64,000 bases of DNA from Bimastos eiseni (taxonomy: Eukaryota; Annelida; Clitellata; Crassiclitellata; Lumbricidae), in contig OY365810.1 in NCBI GenBank assembly GCA_959347315.1, positions 14,129,961 through 14,193,960 of the forward strand, in the 5' to 3' direction. This document shows, in pieces, positions 1 through 13,900 of this stretch; positions within the stretch are counted from its first letter, which is position 1, and every line of letters begins with the position of its first letter. Under the pieces are notes generated by a model that was not told where the DNA came from, did not search any database, and was given only the letters and a program-made list of their open reading frames with translations. Made by a program: the position numbers and the translations under genes.

Positions 1-583
1 GCGGTCGTTATCTTTCGAGGCCGCGAGGACAATGGTCACTGCCTTTGTCATCGTGCATGTGGACCGCTGCAACAGCCTTCTCGCTGGTGCGCCTGCATGT
101 CTTCTTGATGGACTCCAGTTGGTGCTAAATGCTGCTGCAAAGCTTATCTGCAACAGGCAGAAATATGACCATGTTACACCGCTCCTACGTGACATTCTGC
201 ACCGGCTTCCTGTTCCGTATCGCATCGATTTCTAGTTATGCTTGCTTGTTTACAGATTGATCCATGGATAGCTCCCGAGTACCTGCGTGGTCTCTGTGAT
301 GTGACCGAATCCTCAGCGTCTGGCATAAGACTGCAATCGTCCCGAGAGGACTGATCTCCGTGTGTGGAGGATGAGGACTTGTTTCGGTGACTGCGCTTTC
401 TCGGCTGCTGGTCCACGGTGTTGGAACAGTCTTCCATCTGCTATAAGAACGGCCGATTCTGTGGATTCTTTCAAACCGAAATTGAAGTCATACATTATCT
501 CTAAGGCTTATCCTTCCTGCTGAATTCCTATAGGGTTGTTAGGCACCCTTGATGTGGCCGCGTTTACGGCCTCTTATAAATTG

Positions 584-626
<43 letters not shown>

Positions 627-645
627 TATTATTATTACTGGATCC
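1..645 (+). mobile_element. LINE (CR1/L2-like) 3' fragment with ATT-repeat tail
   Basis: Broken frames encode LQLVLNAAAKLICNRQKYDH, DILHRLPVPYRI and, after frameshifts, AFSAAGPRCWNSLPSAIRTA and SFKPKLKSY. These are the C-terminal hallmarks of CR1/L2/Jockey-type reverse transcriptase proteins. A 3' sequence (TTACGGCCTCTTATAAATTG) and an (ATT)n tail at about 583-640 follow. It is 5'-truncated and dead. Confidence 0.82.
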
Positions 646-1175
646 AACTTATGGAATCTTCTTCCAATATATATTTAACACCAGCCAAATTTTAGGTCAT
701 TTAAAAATAAACTCTGCCTCTATTTGCTTGAAGACACGTCCAAGCATTGAATGTTGTATAGGTGTCTGTTCAGTGGATGTTGCAATGAGCCCTTAGTTAA
801 GGCACTAGTTAAGAGTAACTTCTATCTAGGTTATATTTACCTGATTTTTTAATGTTATTAATATCGGTGGCTTGTAAAAGGTTTATGCAGAGTCCCTAGT
901 TGAGAGCACCGAGGTAAGGTCTTTCCATGTGCGCAGTCTAACCACTGAGAAGGCACGATGCTGCGACTGTGAATTGTTTGCCACATAAAAACAATTAGTT
1001 CCTCTCAAGATGCAGAACGATTGTAGTGGCCAGATTAACCTGAATTAAGTGGGGGTAGCAAAGAGCCGGAGGATTTCCCTAACTGGCACAGCCAGACCCA
1101 GGCTGATATTATAAATCTAATGCATTGTACCATTGGAAACTAGACAGCCAGTGGATGTGTCTAATGTTCTGTTAT

Positions 1176-1655
1176 GGGCTGTCCACATATTACGTACGCA
1201 GCGAGGGGAGGGGGGGCTTCAAATTTCGGCCATTTTGCCTACAGGTGCGTATGGTGGGGGAGGGGGCTCCAGACAATATGTGCGTACGCAAATATAATTG
1301 TCTAATTATGACGTCCACTCGTCCAGTGTCGTCCACAATACAGAATATGAAAATCAGAACTGTAAACCTAATCACAGACTATATTCCTGCTCAATCAATT
1401 TTATGTATCATTAAAACGCTTTCAAATGCAAGTGTTGTTAGTGTTTTAATTCTTCAGAACTGTTAAATATGATGCTTAACAAAAATAAATAGCCTGTGGT
1501 AAAATCAATGTCTTATAGATGTTTTTAGTTATTAACCTTTGCAATGGGGGTTAGAGCTCAAATGTATGGGGAGGGGTCCACAAAATGTATGTGGTGCAAC
1601 GAGGGAGGGACGGTCCGAAAATCCGATTTTGCGTACATAATATATGGATGGGCCC
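1176..1655. mobile_element. MITE-like element with terminal inverted repeats
   Basis: The left end GGGCTGTCCACATATTACGT runs on as ACGCA. It pairs with the reverse complement of the right end, which begins GGGCCCATCCATATATTATG and continues TACGCA. The 480-bp interior is G-rich near both ends and has no open frame. No clear target duplication was found. It resembles the element at 20370-20852 in its TCCATA.AT ends and G-rich subterminal blocks. Confidence 0.6.
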
Positions 1656-1760
1656 TTAGGGTAATCATTGCTACTGTGTCTAAGTTATGGCATTTGTGAT
1701 ACCAATCTAAGGCTAAAATTTCTTGATTATCTAAACTTTTGATCTGCTTTTTGTTGACAG

Positions 1761-1922
1761 CCACCGAAGGAGCATTTTTGGCATCTGTTATTTATGTGGT
1801 TTCCTGCATGCCTTACTTCCTGGATAAGAATTGGAGCACGGCAGAAAAATTCGCAGCTTCGCTTGATTTCAATATGGCACTTGCATTTGGTTGGAGACAG
1901 ATTTGTCATTTTGAAAGTATTG
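1761..1922 (+). CDS. ABCA exon: end of TMD1, membrane segments
   Basis: It follows TTGACAG and ends at G|GTATGC. It encodes hydrophobic segments around [16 protein letters not shown] and [16 protein letters not shown], where ABCA proteins have the last helices of TMD1. Two bases (CC) complete a codon begun in an upstream exon (phase 1 entry); the exit is phase 1. Confidence 0.85.
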
Positions 1923-4900
1923 GTATGCAGCTTCACAGCAGTCTACTTCTAATCTCTGATTGTAATATACTGGCGAGACTAACGAATGTTTACATTATTT
2001 CAATTACAGTTGATTTTGAATGTATTGTTTGTTTGAAGTATTTGTTACATACTTTAATATTATAATTGTTTTATACTGGCCTCAATCAATCAATCAACAA
2101 CCACGGCTCATCACTCATAGGTGTCTGATGCAAATCTCTCCACTCCTCTCTGTTCATTGCAGCGTGACTCAACTCTTGAAGATTTATTCTGCCCCGTTCT
2201 TCTATGTCATCTGTCCATACCCTATGTGGTCTTTCTCTTTTGTTTATTCCCTCCATCATTTCTAACACCAGCTTTCAAGTTTCATGCTGCAGATATGTCT
2301 GAACAAACCTATCTTTCTCTGGTGAACTTTTGCATGAGATTTTCTATTTTATTAGTTGTTTGTGAAGCACTCTTGTAGCGGAATGACCGTGTTACGGCGC
2401 CATATAAATTGTCATTATTATTATACTGGCTTATTTGATATTAATCCTTTAATGATGACAGGGATTAGTTCTCCATACATTTTAGTGAGCTGTCGCCGTT
2501 GCAGTGCTAAAGTTATATTTTATTTGATTTATGTTGCTCATTTGCTTTACACACATATTCAATGACAAAAGTATCAATAAATTTTGGTAGACAACTGTAC
2601 ATAAGATATTTACTTCAGAGTCCATAGATGCAGTAGACACTCAAGCCTATGAACTCTTTTTGTCACAAGTCAAATAACTTAAGTGTTTTTAAAGTACTGG
2701 TAAAGCAGTTTGAGGCTTTGACTACATCTTTTATAGATTTTCCTCAATTTCACGATTAGAAAATTTGTCATGGTATATTCCACATTTTTGCTTCTCACAG
2801 TATCTTGCCTTAGAGAAGAGAAGTGTTGAAATGACGTTGACACAAACTTTTAGGTGTTGGAGTGCAGTTCAGCAATTTGGCAAAGCCACTTGGTGATGAT
2901 GACAACTGGACCATGCTGCATGTCCTTGGGATGCTAATTTTGGACAGCATGCTGTACATCATCATCGCCTGGTACCTTGATGCTATGATACTTGGAGAAA
3001 TTGGAACTTCCCAACCATGCTACTTTCCTTTTATGGTAAGTTTCTTAGGGCAGTGTTAACTGTAATTGTCATCACATGTTTGTGTAGCTCCTGTAGAAAA
3101 GAAAACCAGGTTGGAAGAAAATGTTTTAGAAGCTCTTGTTGAATAAAGGTAAACAAAGATGAAGAGATGAAACCCATTCCATACAGTGGGACTGACCTCG
3201 GCATAGCTTATGTACTGCGTACAATTATTGCTCACTTCCGCTAGCAATAGGTTGTCACAGGCCTATGTAGTTATGTAAGCCTATTGCTTGATAATTTATC
3301 TTTATCGTCTACTGCATGGCTATTATTTGTCATAGTCACTTGTTATGAACACTATTTGACACCAAGATAGGGCAGAAACAACAATAAAACGATTATAATA
3401 AGAAAAGGTGGGACACAGAACATCATTTATAACATACAGCGGATCAACTCAATGTACACAATTCATCAAACTCTCTATTCAGCTGAGTAATGTTTTTTCA
3501 TAAATACCGAGGCAGAGCAGTCATCATTGTGGCAATTATTCGATAACTGTGTCCACATAAGATTACGAATTGCAGCATTTTCAGAAAAGATAACATGGAA
3601 ATACAGTTTACAATGACGTACTTTCATCAAAGGAGTGAAATTCAACCTGTCCTGTATTATTTTGCTGTGTTTACATTGGTTGATAATGTATGTTGCATGC
3701 TTGCATTCACAGTGACCGTTGAGTGGAAGCTGGATGCATTCCATCTGACAGTGGGGTCTAAGGAGCATAATGCAATTCCATATTCTGCGTACTGTAGTGT
3801 GAGAGTACTGTGTTGGCTTCGGTGTCCTGGTTTTCCAGGGGAACAGGGTCGCCTTTTAGACTCCCTGACAAAAGCGTTGCCCTTGCTTGCTACGTCTTTC
3901 AGAAAGTCCTTGTCTAAGATACTCATGTAGAATGATTCACCAAGAAGAAAGAAGAGTTCTCAATCAATTATATAATTAAAACGAAGTTCTCATGAAACTA
4001 ATGAACAGGTACGACAAATCGTCCTGACAGAGAGTATCACTTGACTCTTCAAGCAACGAGAAACAACTCTCTTCACTCTCTTCTATGTGCTCTTGCAGAT
4101 GAGTCCATTAACGAGCACTACTTAGGCTAATATTGCTATCCTTTTTTAGACATTTTGTGTTTAACAGATGAGTCCATAATCATTACCTATCTATCACCTA
4201 TAAATACTTCAATAAATCCTTATATCTATATACGGTAACAGGACAACTACCCCCGTACAAATTACCCCCCCCCCCAGACAATAACCCCCCTCCGGACAAT
4301 TACCCCATGCAAATAATCCCGGATAATAGCCCCCCAAACAGTATAAGGGTAAGATACGACATACATACATACATACATACATGTATTCATACATACATGT
4401 ATGCATGTATGTATATATGCTTGTAGGTATGTGTGTATGCATGTATATATGTATGTATGCATACATACATACATGCATATATATATAGATACTTATGTAT
4501 ATATATATGCACACATACATACATACATAAATACTTACATAAATACTTACATGCCTACATACATACATGCATATATACATACATATATACATACATGCAT
4601 ACATACATGTATGCATGCATGCATGTATGTATGTATGTCTGCATGTATGTATGTATGCATGTACATATGCATGCATGCATGTATGTATGTATATATCTAT
4701 GTATGTATGTATGTCGCGTCTTACCCTTATACTATTCGGGGGTTATTTTCCGGGGAGGGGGTTATTTGCTTTTGGGGTAATTGTCGTGGGTGGGGGTGTG
4801 GGTAATTTGTAGGAGGGGGATAATTGTCTGGGGGGGGGGGGGGTTATTGTCGTGGGGGTATTTGTCCTAGATCCCTATAGGACATCTCTGATCAATTACT

Positions 4901-7900
4901 CCTACCTGAACTTATCTAATATACATAGCCAACAAAGAGAATAGTGGAATGAATCTCCAACAATACATTTCCAAAGTCAAACTATTAAGTCACATGAGAC
5001 AGACTTCAGTCTCAAAGATGATTTAATTAAGATATGTCCTGATTATCAAGATGGAGGACTTTGCACAGTACAATAGCAGGAGATGCTTTTACTGAGCACT
5101 CCAAGCTTTGACCCCTGGAGTACTGGAAGGGACCGCAGACCCGAGGCATGCACGAACCCATAGAGTGGAGGTGAATCGACAACAGCTGATCTTGATCTAA
5201 TATGGGATTCTCTGGCAGGCAGAGTTTTGGAAATGAGAACATGCCCGAAATTGGACACGCAATTTTGATTATTTATTCACAATAATCAGTTATTATGTGG
5301 CTCCAGTAGCAAAAGATATTTAAGCTCATTACTAAGCCTCTTTTCTATCAGACTTTAGTTTTGAGCACTGACTTGTTAATCTTGTGACAATCTAAGATGA
5401 TGACAATGAACAACTTTTGTTGCTGACTTCACCTGTTATGCCCGGTCATGCATTGCTTAGGTATATTCATGTTTTGTTTCATACCAAGATTCTTGTAAAT
5501 GAAATTAGTGTCAGTTTTCATAAGATATATAGGATATGATTAATAATTCTAGTCTGAGTATAAGAATTATGGTTAGTTTGGGTAAATCTAAATATTAAAA
5601 AATAATTATGATTGTATGCGACTGTATTTCTTAAAAAATTGAAAAGTCATTGAATATATTTATTTTTTCAGCGGTCCTATTGGTGTGGCCATTACAATGT
5701 AAAGGAGGTTGCTGAAAGCGACAATGATGACAAATATAGCAGTGATCAGGGCAGCGCGTCAGGTCTACTTTCAAATGATACAGAAGAACATTTTGAAAAA
5801 CCTTTGGCAGATGCAAAAGTTGGAATTAAAATTAGAGGATTTACAAAGGTAGCTTGAATTTTCAATTGCTGTCGTTTATTATCTAGTTTCATTTCCAAAA
5901 TCCTAGAAAGTTTAGTTGCAAATTGCTTTGGCAGTCACCTTTCGTCACTCCAACTGTATCTCCTTTTCGAATGTGCTACTGTCTTCGAAGCTGCATTAAT
6001 TTCCATTTTTCAGTAACAGAAACAGCTCATTTTACTATGGAAATGTAACTATTTGAACTTTGCATCATGATTTTCTTCTGCCTTTGATATTATCGATTTG
6101 TATATTATAAATACCACTTGCAGTAATGGTTTGACCTTGCTGGGAAGTCACTGAAACTTTCAACTGGTTTGCATCCATTCGATACCTTCTGTCTTGAGTT
6201 TTGGCTTTCTTAAAAACTTCAACAGGGCTTCTCTTAAATTTATTCAGTAGCTTTTTTATTCAGCTCTACAATTATTCTCTCCTGTTATTGGCAAGGTTCT
6301 ATCATGGATGGCAAGTAACAAACTTCTCTTAAATCCCTTGAGAACGGAGGGTATCTTCTTTGGCCCTATGTCAACAACTTCAAAACTGTGATGTATTGTT
6401 GACGTATGTTGAGTTAAGTGGATGAATGGGTTCGTGTGATTGTGATTCTCACCAAGACTGCCTTGGTCTCTCAGGCATTCGTGATAGCTGTTCAATGCTT
6501 TGGTAATCCCTCCTCAGTTTTGTGCTTTCTGTCAGTTTTCGATGTCATTCAGTGCTAAGTGTAAAACTCATATTTTATCTTCCATGGCTCGACTTTGAGT
6601 TTCTGTGATTTGCTGATTGTTGGATCTCAATCTTGTTCTTGAAAGGACTGTAACAGACTATGACTTGACTTAAAACGACCATTTATTGATGCATTTGGCA
6701 TTATGATGACGGCTCTATAGAAGTCATTAGATTAAATATATTAATGGATGTATAAATTCTTCACAGATTCACCTTTAATATGTCAAGCTACTGCAGTAAC
6801 TGGAGACCTGCCATTCGCTAAGTTTCTTTGAATTAGATTCAAAATCAAATTGGCAGTGCTAGCTAGTTTCGATTGGAATCAAAATATTAGAACCAGTACA
6901 TATACTGCTTAATAGAATAGGCTTATTATTATAGCCAACACATAAGCAGGAACGTATTTGTGTTTTTTTTTGCTGCCATTAGAAATTTACAGATGACACA
7001 CTTGCTGTAAACAATTTGAACATTGACATTTACGAAGGCAACATTACAGCTCTTGTCGGGCCAAGTGGAGCCGGACAGTCAACGACCGTGTTCATGCTCA
7101 CAGGTCGTTCTTTTGCACAATTTTTGGTTTTGCCTCAGTTTACACTAGGAAGTATTTATTAACTAGTGAGTACTGCTAGTAACAGTATTTGTGTTTTTTA
7201 GTTAGGTCGATTATCATTTTGTAAAAATAATCCAATTTTCCTTTTCAAAAACTAGAAAATAATCGGAAAGTCGATTTTAATTAATACTCGGATCCATTGT
7301 TTGTTCGAGTCCGAGTAATGTCGAGCTGGGTTTCCAAGCCGAGTTTCGGTTCATCCTACATGTGCCTTCAGTTATTGATGGTTTTTTTCTATAAAAAAGA
7401 ACTGTATTTTGAAAGTAGAATCTTTGGACATTTTTGGTCAAGAACAGCAAGGCCATAGGATGAGCTGTGGATTAGTTATCCAAGAATGATTAAATTTAGT
7501 GTTGTAGAGTTTTGTTGAAAGACTCAACATGGCTCAGTTTTGTTTAGAATTTGTCTGTGCTTTTTAGATGAATAGGTCAACTCGGTCATCAGTCATAGAT
7601 TTAGTACAACTGTAGTTGCGTCGTCAAGACGTGCGCTCGCTTTCGAGCACGACTTGTCGTGATAAAGCGCGTTATAAATGCCGAGTTGTATTGTTGTATT
7701 GTGTAGTAATGAATTCAGTAGCTTCATTAGTTCTGTCTGTTTGGTTCTCTTCAGTTTTAGATTGAGATTTGTGCATTGGTAAATATAATGCGTAATAGGT
7801 TAATGTGATATTTCATAGCTGCTGTTCCTCGATGTTCCTAAAGCAGTGTAGAAATTATGTATTCAAGTAGAATTGTTTTAGATTTATATGGCTAACTTTA

Positions 7901-10900
7901 TTTTAACTGATACAAGAATAAGGTTCATTGGTCTATGACTCTTAGACATAAACAAATAGCATTGATGTCTCAAATTTTTTGAATTGCAGGACTTTAAATG
8001 TTTCAAATAAAACCGAGACAATACTATATTATAATTTCTATTCAGTGTATTGTTGTTTGGAAGGCTTTAAAATATGACATGATTTGAAACAGTAGAACCA
8101 CTCTCAGTCGTCACGTGTTGGTTAGTTGAGGACCGTTCGATAGTCCAAAGGTTCGATAGTCCGAAGGTTCAATAGTCCGAAGGTTCGATAGTCCGAAAGA
8201 TTAATGTAAGCTCGAGAGTGCCTAAGGTTCGATAGTCCGAAGGTTCGATAGTCCGAAGGTTTGATAATCCGAAAATCTTCAGACTAGAAAATATTCTTCG
8301 GGTTATCGAACGTTCGGACTATCGAACCTTCGGACTATCGATACAGAACCAGTTAGTTTGATTACTTTTGACCTTGATAATCTGGAACAAAGAACCTAAT
8401 TTTTTTCTTGCAGGTTTTCTACCACCAACTGATGGAAATGCTTACTTTAATGGAATGAACATTAAATATGATATGGAAAGAATCAGAGAGAACCTTGGAG
8501 TATGTCTCAGTCATGACGATCTGTTTGACTGGTTGACTGTTAGAGAGAATTTAATCATTTTTGCAAAGGTATATCTTGTTCTACAGTGCTTTTCATTTGA
8601 GGTTTATTTTATTTGTCTCGCCAATGCATAAATAATAGAATCTACAATGTGTCCCAATGAAAATTGGACCCCAACAAAAAGTGTCATAATTCTGTCAAAA
8701 CTTGTAACATTTGACTGAAATGTTTAAAAATGTTTAAAACAACAATAGTGAGGATATCAATACGAAGTCATAATTCCATTTGGAGATGTTGGTGATTTTG
8801 TCAAGTTTGTGAACGTTTGAAATGCAATATTGAAAAGGAGAAGTTTCCAACATTGGGTGTCCTACAAGAGCCACAAAGAAGTGACAGCTGGTGTTCAAAA
8901 TATCCTCCTTGTTCACATACGCATAACTGAGGACGTGGAAACCAATGGTTAATAGCCTGGTCAATGGTCACGTGGTCAAACAGCTGCCATTCCTCGATCA
9001 GACGCTCCCCAGATGATCCACGCTACAAATGAGGGAACTATAAACGCGTTCCTCCAACACGCTCCAGATTTGATTTTCAACTGGATTGAGGATTTGCTCC
9101 ATATTTATCTCCTTTTATAAATGCCAAGTTTCTTGATCTTTTGCACCAAAATAAGTGATGTAGTCCATTCCATCGATAATGACGCCGCCACCGTGTGAGA
9201 AATTAACCAATGTTTGAAACGTTCAATTTTGCAAGCTATTTGTACTCATTCGATTTCTTTGCTTATGCTGCATCAACTCAGGTCAAATTTTGCAGATTTA
9301 TTCGAAAATGATGTGGGATACTGCAAGTGTAATTTTATTGATATAAGTTAAATTTTCAACCAGTTTCTGACAAACGCTTAGGGGTCCACTTTTCAACGGG
9401 ACACAGTGTACATAGAATGTTAGGAACATTATTTGTTATTCATTATCTACTGTTATTTATTTTAACTACTGTCACTATTTTGTAATGTAAAAGCTTACAG
9501 TTTGTGAATGAGTGTTGATGGTTATACAAGTTAAATAACAGTGCTTCTAAAATGGCAAATATTAAAATTGTGCCCTATTACTTTCAATCCTCATTCTGGT
9601 CATCTGCCCACCAATAAGAGTTACGATGACTGCAACAGTTTCAGAGTTACCTATTGAGTATCCAACTATCCATCCTAAGATGATTTTGATTTTCTTTGAA
9701 GACATAAACCATAGTAATTAGGGCTGTACCGAATAGGTGATTTGCACTATTCGGCCGAATAGGAATAATAATTGGACCAACTATATGGCCAAATATGAAT
9801 AGTGTGCGAAATAGGACTGAAAAATTTTAAAATTTTATATGCAAGCAAAAGTTTCAGTTCAGTAAATTTAATACGTAAACTAAATGTTAACAGTTCACTG
9901 CACATAATTTTTGCATCCTTCTGCCAGTCTATGTAAACTAATTTAACTAAACTATGAAATTAGATGGCTGACACTGCTATACCGTGGGCCAGGCATTAGA
10001 GAGCATTCCACTCGATATAACAGCCGCCGCTTGTGTAGAAACAGCTGTCACGTGACAACTATTCATATTTGGTCCGACAGCAACTCTTTGGCTGAAAACC
10101 GAATAGCTACTTCACCCACTATTTGGCTTTGTCGATATATCTGCTGTGTTTTAGATTGGCTTGTGTAGCCTGAAGCGAGACAGGATATTATCACATCTCA
10201 AGATACATGTGTCCTCTGATAATTTAAATATTGCCTGATATTCACTTTAAAAGATTATTGTTTTTAATGACTTAGACACCAGCATGATGCTGTTAACAAT
10301 TACCTCAGTTACTAGTGATATTTGGGATTAATTTTATTTCAATTGATTTGAGACATTAGCCTCATCTGAAGATATGAATTATATCCTGTGCTAGTTTTAG
10401 TATAAACTGATATCTAGTGTTGTAAAAGGAAGTTGCTCTGACATTGCTAGTTGAAAGGATGTCCATCTGAAGAGGTTGACAAAAGAGTCTCCGAAATGAT
10501 AATGACACTGCACCTAGAAGACAAGGCAGATGGGGATGTCAGACACCTGTCTCATGGATTGAAGAGGAAGCTTTGCGTTGGAATCGCTCTGATAGGAGAC
10601 TCTAAGGTGAACAAAATTTCGATTTTGCTGATATGGGTGATGGTTTGACTATGACTGTTAGTGCTTGCTTGTTACAGTAGAAATGAGGCTCACCAGAACT
10701 GCCAGTTTAATTATTTTATTATTTTTCTTGTTATCATTATTATCATCATCATCATTATCTTTGTTAGTTTTATCATCCCTATTATCATTGTTTATTATTA
10801 TTTTTTATATTATTATTATTATTATTTTTATTATTATTATACTAATTATTATTATTATTTGATTATTAAACATGTTTATTATTATTATTGTTATTATCTT

Positions 10901-13900
10901 TATTATTATAATAATAATAATTATTATTATTATTATTTGATTATTATTATAATCATTGTTTTTATTATCATTGTTATTATTATCATTGTTATCATCATCA
11001 TTGTTATTATTATCATTGTTTATTATTATTATTGTTATTATCATTATTATTATTATAATAATAATCATTATTATTATTATTTGATTATTATTATTATCAT
11101 TGTTTTTATTATCATTGTTATTATTATCATTGTTATTATTATCATTGTTATTATCATCATTGTTCTAATCATCATTGTTATTATTATCATTGTTATTATT
11201 ATTATTTTAATTTTATTAATATTATTATTTTGGCGGTTATTATGCATTTATAGAGTACAACTGTCCAATGACCATGGCGTCAATTGGTGATGCTAGGTAG
11301 TTGTGAGCGAATGACCTGCTGCAAACTCTCATACACAGTAGCCATCTCAGCCGAGGCTTGAATCCTTACTCTACATGCTATCGGGCGAGTGCTGTAGCCA
11401 TTGATCTCACGTGCCCCATGGGCATCTATGGAATGCTTGACTGAACCAGCTATCTATCTGTCTGTGACGTAGGTCACTCTGGGCGATGGCGCTATATACA
11501 AGTCGTCGATTGACAGCAGAAGCGTAGGAGGACTACGGATGAGAATGTCTACCTGACACATGACATGGGAGACATCAATGGGCTTCGCCTGAAGCAGAAG
11601 GCCTCAATACAGACCAAGGAATATGCAAATATCAACGGAGTGTCAAGCAGCGAAACCCAACACCTCAAGGCGGACGCCTACCCCGTCCATCTCTACAACC
11701 CACAGACAAGAAACTCATGAATCAGTTGAAGATTTGGCCTGGACCGGCTGGTTGACACGGATCATGAATAGGGGACAATTCCGATACGAACGGCGCAATC
11801 TGTTAGGCGGTATAACTGTAGTAATGGAATTCAATGACGCTAATAAGGCCCAGCCTTATTACATAACAGCCGCTAGTCAAACAGTAACTGGACGCCCCTA
11901 GGAATCTGACATTACGCTAGGGACGTCAAGACCCGACCAACCAGGGTTTAGTAATGGTTTCTGCAGGTGACCTGTCATCCAATAGAGATATGAGTTTTGC
12001 GTTTGGGATGGCAAAAGAAATCGCCTCTAGAAGGATTCATATAGCGTAGCAAGCAAAGGAACAGGGACTTGTTTCGGAACTGGGGGAGACGCTAGGTCGT
12101 TCTGACGATAAGGGTAATCAACGTAGTTGGGAACCCCGTCTCCAACATAAACCAGGGAAACATTTCAAAAGGACACTAATAACTATTGTTTATTGATGTG
12201 GCTATTTGGGTTTCTTACACTTTTATATCTTTTGAGTTTGGATATAGAAGCTCCTTGGAGTGTTTGTCTTGCAGGATTTTAATTCTCAATCGATTTGCAT
12301 TGCCCATGCATTTTGGAAAATTTGTGGTGAATCATTTTTAAAATAATCATGCTTAAGTATCATCAACTTCCAAAAATGTTTCTGCTTGTAAATGATGTTT
12401 TCTTTGTTTGCCTAATTAAAGTTTGTGATCTTGGATGACCCGACATCAGAGATGGATCCAGAAGTACGTAGGCAGACATGGGACATTATCAAGAGCCAGC
12501 AGAGAGGGCGCACTATCATTTTGTCAACACATTTCATGGATGAAGCTGACCATCTTGGAGATAGGATTGCTATAATGGTAGATGGACAGATACAGTGCTA
12601 TGGAAGCCCTATGTTCCTGAAAAATAAATATGGTAAAGAACTGAAATTGTACCATTTCTTCTTGTCATCTTGGCATTTGATTGTTTTGATGTATATAAAT
12701 ATTCTATTATGTATATATATATATATATATATATATAATACAATATTTACATATTTATATATAATATATATATATATTGTATACATTAATATATTTCTCT
12801 CACTCATGATATGATCATCGTTCTTGTTCATGCCTTCGTTATTGCTCAAGTTGATCCATTTGATCTTTTCTTGTTGATCTTCCCCTTTTGGTCCTGGGAC
12901 GATTTGATCCGGTTTGCTCTCGGCTGCTCAGCTTATTGGGTGGCTTCCTAAATTCTCCTCTGTCTCAGCAGCATACATGGGTGATGTGTTGCACTTGCTA
13001 TCTCTGTCCCATCCTAACAGTTGTCCTCCAAAGAGACCGGGTATGGAATGATCAAATAAGAGAAGGACAGAGGGGATGAGGGGAGACTTGTAGAAATGGG
13101 CAAAGATAACGGGGTGACAGAAGGAAAATAAAATGAGGGTGGGATCAGAAGTCGGGGTTCATTGTCAGAAGGAATTAGGTTTGAGACAAGGGACATCATC
13201 GACTACAAGAGGAGGCCTCTCTGGACAAAGGGAAATTACTCGCAGGTCAGAGACCTGGGAGTAATCTTGGATCAGGAGCTTACCTTTGTTTAGCATATCA
13301 GTCAACTCTGTCGTAGCTGTTGCTATCAGCTTCAGCAACTTATGGTGGTATCCCGCTCCCTCTCCCAAGACGCTGCTTCTACGCTTGTCCATTCCTTTGT
13401 GGTCTCCCGCCTAGACTACTGCAGCGCCATATATGGGCTTGTCAGCTTAAATGCCTTGACAGGGTCTTGCGCTCGGCCGCCCGACTGGTGGGCCGCATCC
13501 GTAGGTTTGACCGAGTCTCTGGGTACATGCGTGATGTCCTGCATTGGCTCCCTCACCCACAGCGCATTGCCTACCGTGTCTCTGCACTGGTATGGCGCTG
13601 CATTGAGGGCCTGGCGCCCCTCTGCCTGACTGAACTCTGCTGCCACGCTGTCACTGTTGAACGCCGGGGTTTGTTGCGTTCTGCTGCGCAACAGAGTTGC
13701 TTGTCCCCTGTGCGAGGACTGCTATTCGACAGCGCCGTGCTTTTCACTGGCTGGTCTGGTGACCTGGAATGGCCTTCCAGTAGCATTGCATCTCACACCT
13801 ATAGGTTAATCTGCTCTGTTTTTCTCTGACCTTAAGACTGTACTGTTTGACCGTGGTTGGGCTGGAAGCGCTTCTGAGTATAAGACCTTGAAGGGTTGCT

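Noticed and set aside
3475..3930. Overlapping 97-, 111- and 89-codon frames at 3.5-3.9 kb
   Set aside because: No domain, no splice-phase fit with the ABCA exons at 3035 and 5672, and no recognisable retroelement motif.
4209..4812. Several overlapping open frames rich in Tyr, Met, Cys and His on both strands
   Set aside because: They arise from CATA/TATG tetranucleotide repeats, which stay open in many frames. There is no splice or family signal.
10661..11290. 209-codon Tyr/Ile-rich frame
   Set aside because: It is a translation of an ATT/ATC microsatellite inside an ABCA intron.
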